Source: UBA1557 sp041675185 (GTDB lineage Bacteria; Patescibacteriota; Patescibacteriia; Magasanikbacterales; UBA922). From it: a DNA stretch of 5,044 nt. The stretch is taken from the NCBI GenBank assembly GCA_041675185.1, contig JBAYUH010000039.1, positions 1 to 5,044 on the forward strand, in the 5' to 3' direction. The notes beneath the pieces are model-generated. The model saw nothing but the letters and a program-made list of their open reading frames with translations. It was not told where the DNA came from and made no database searches. The translations under genes and the position numbers were made by a program. Below, piece after piece: positions 4,827-5,044 of the stretch (positions are counted from its first letter, which is position 1; each line of letters opens with the position of its first letter).

Positions 4827-5044
4827 GTAGTGCACTTCAAGAGCGCACGGTGGATGCCTTGACACTGTCAGACGAAGAAGGACGTTGTAGGGTGCGATAA
4901 GTCTCGGTGAGGTCCCAAACAACCTTTGACCCGGGAATTTCCGAATGGGGGAACCCATTCCGATTAACATCGGAATACTGTGTGGTGAATACATAGCTAC
5001 ATAGAGAAGACCTGGTGAAGTGAAACATCTCAGTAACCAGAGGA
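4827..5044 (+). rRNA. rrl: 23S ribosomal RNA, 5' end (runs off the window)
   Basis: The sequence from about 4839 is the conserved start of domain I of large-subunit rRNA. It has GCGCACGGTGGATGCCTTG (4843-4861), GAAGGACG (4878-4885), GCGATAAG, TTTCCGAATGGGG, and further on GAAGTGAAACATCTCAGTA and CCAGAGGA, all in the order of bacterial 23S. Counting back from the conserved ACGGTGG block by the E. coli spacing puts the mature 5' end near 4827; the exact end is uncertain by several bases. About 218 nt are visible, with no intron or insertion. No 16S or spacer tRNA lies within the 4.8 kb upstream, apart from the lone tRNA-Leu 0.9 kb away, so the gene appears unlinked to 16S on its 5' side. Confidence 0.97.

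Noticed and set aside
4797..5028. Two minus-strand open frames of 63-65 codons
   Set aside because: They lie antisense to 23S rRNA and its leader, where spurious ORFs are common; no start signals or domains are seen.

Overview
The window is AT-rich bacterial chromosome. It holds the 3' end of pnp (polynucleotide phosphorylase), a three-gene minus-strand operon, a tRNA-Leu(UAG), a stand-alone Smr-domain gene, an apparently independent structured small RNA, and the 5' end of a 23S rRNA gene. All five protein genes read through with the standard code and end in TAA or TAG. This argues against a TGA-recoding lineage such as Gracilibacteria. Four features fit a reduced-genome, AT-rich lineage such as Patescibacteria (CPR): AT-rich intergenic DNA, no Shine-Dalgarno sequence at any of the four visible starts, a tRNA without encoded CCA, and a 23S gene with no 16S just upstream. 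That placement is inference and is not proven by the window.

Layout. Bases 1-816 (+) are the C-terminal part of PNPase: end of the second RNase PH domain, KH, S1 and an RGG-like tail. A bidirectional terminator at 839-867 separates it from the convergent operon 3750->874 (-). That operon runs in transcription order from an S66/MccF-like LD-carboxypeptidase (3750-2764), through a leucine-rich-repeat lipoprotein (2755-2255), to a MATCAP/DUF1704 metallopeptidase (2250-874). The gaps are only 8 and 4 bases. The region 3751-3861 carries back-to-back promoters for this operon and for tRNA-Leu (3862-3943). After the tRNA come a weak terminator and the Smr-domain gene (4022-4291).

The stretch 4292-4826 has no protein gene. 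It contains a consensus DnaA box, a near-perfect sigma-70-type promoter (TTGACA-17-TAATAT), about 195 nt of RNA with several mutually exclusive helices ending in a strong intrinsic terminator, and then about 215 nt of AT-rich leader with three inverted repeats. It leads into the 23S rRNA gene (about 4827 to the window end).

The most notable item is the RNA at 4414-4609. I could not match it to RNase P RNA, tmRNA, SRP RNA, 6S RNA, 5S rRNA or a riboswitch class I know. Its pairing possibilities form an anti-antiterminator / antiterminator / terminator chain, in the manner of an attenuator or riboswitch, and the next gene downstream is 23S rRNA. It may be either a free-standing small RNA or a regulated leader. 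The operon of two peptidases and a lipoprotein is a second candidate functional unit, probably related to the envelope or to peptide processing. Its exact role cannot be read from the sequence.
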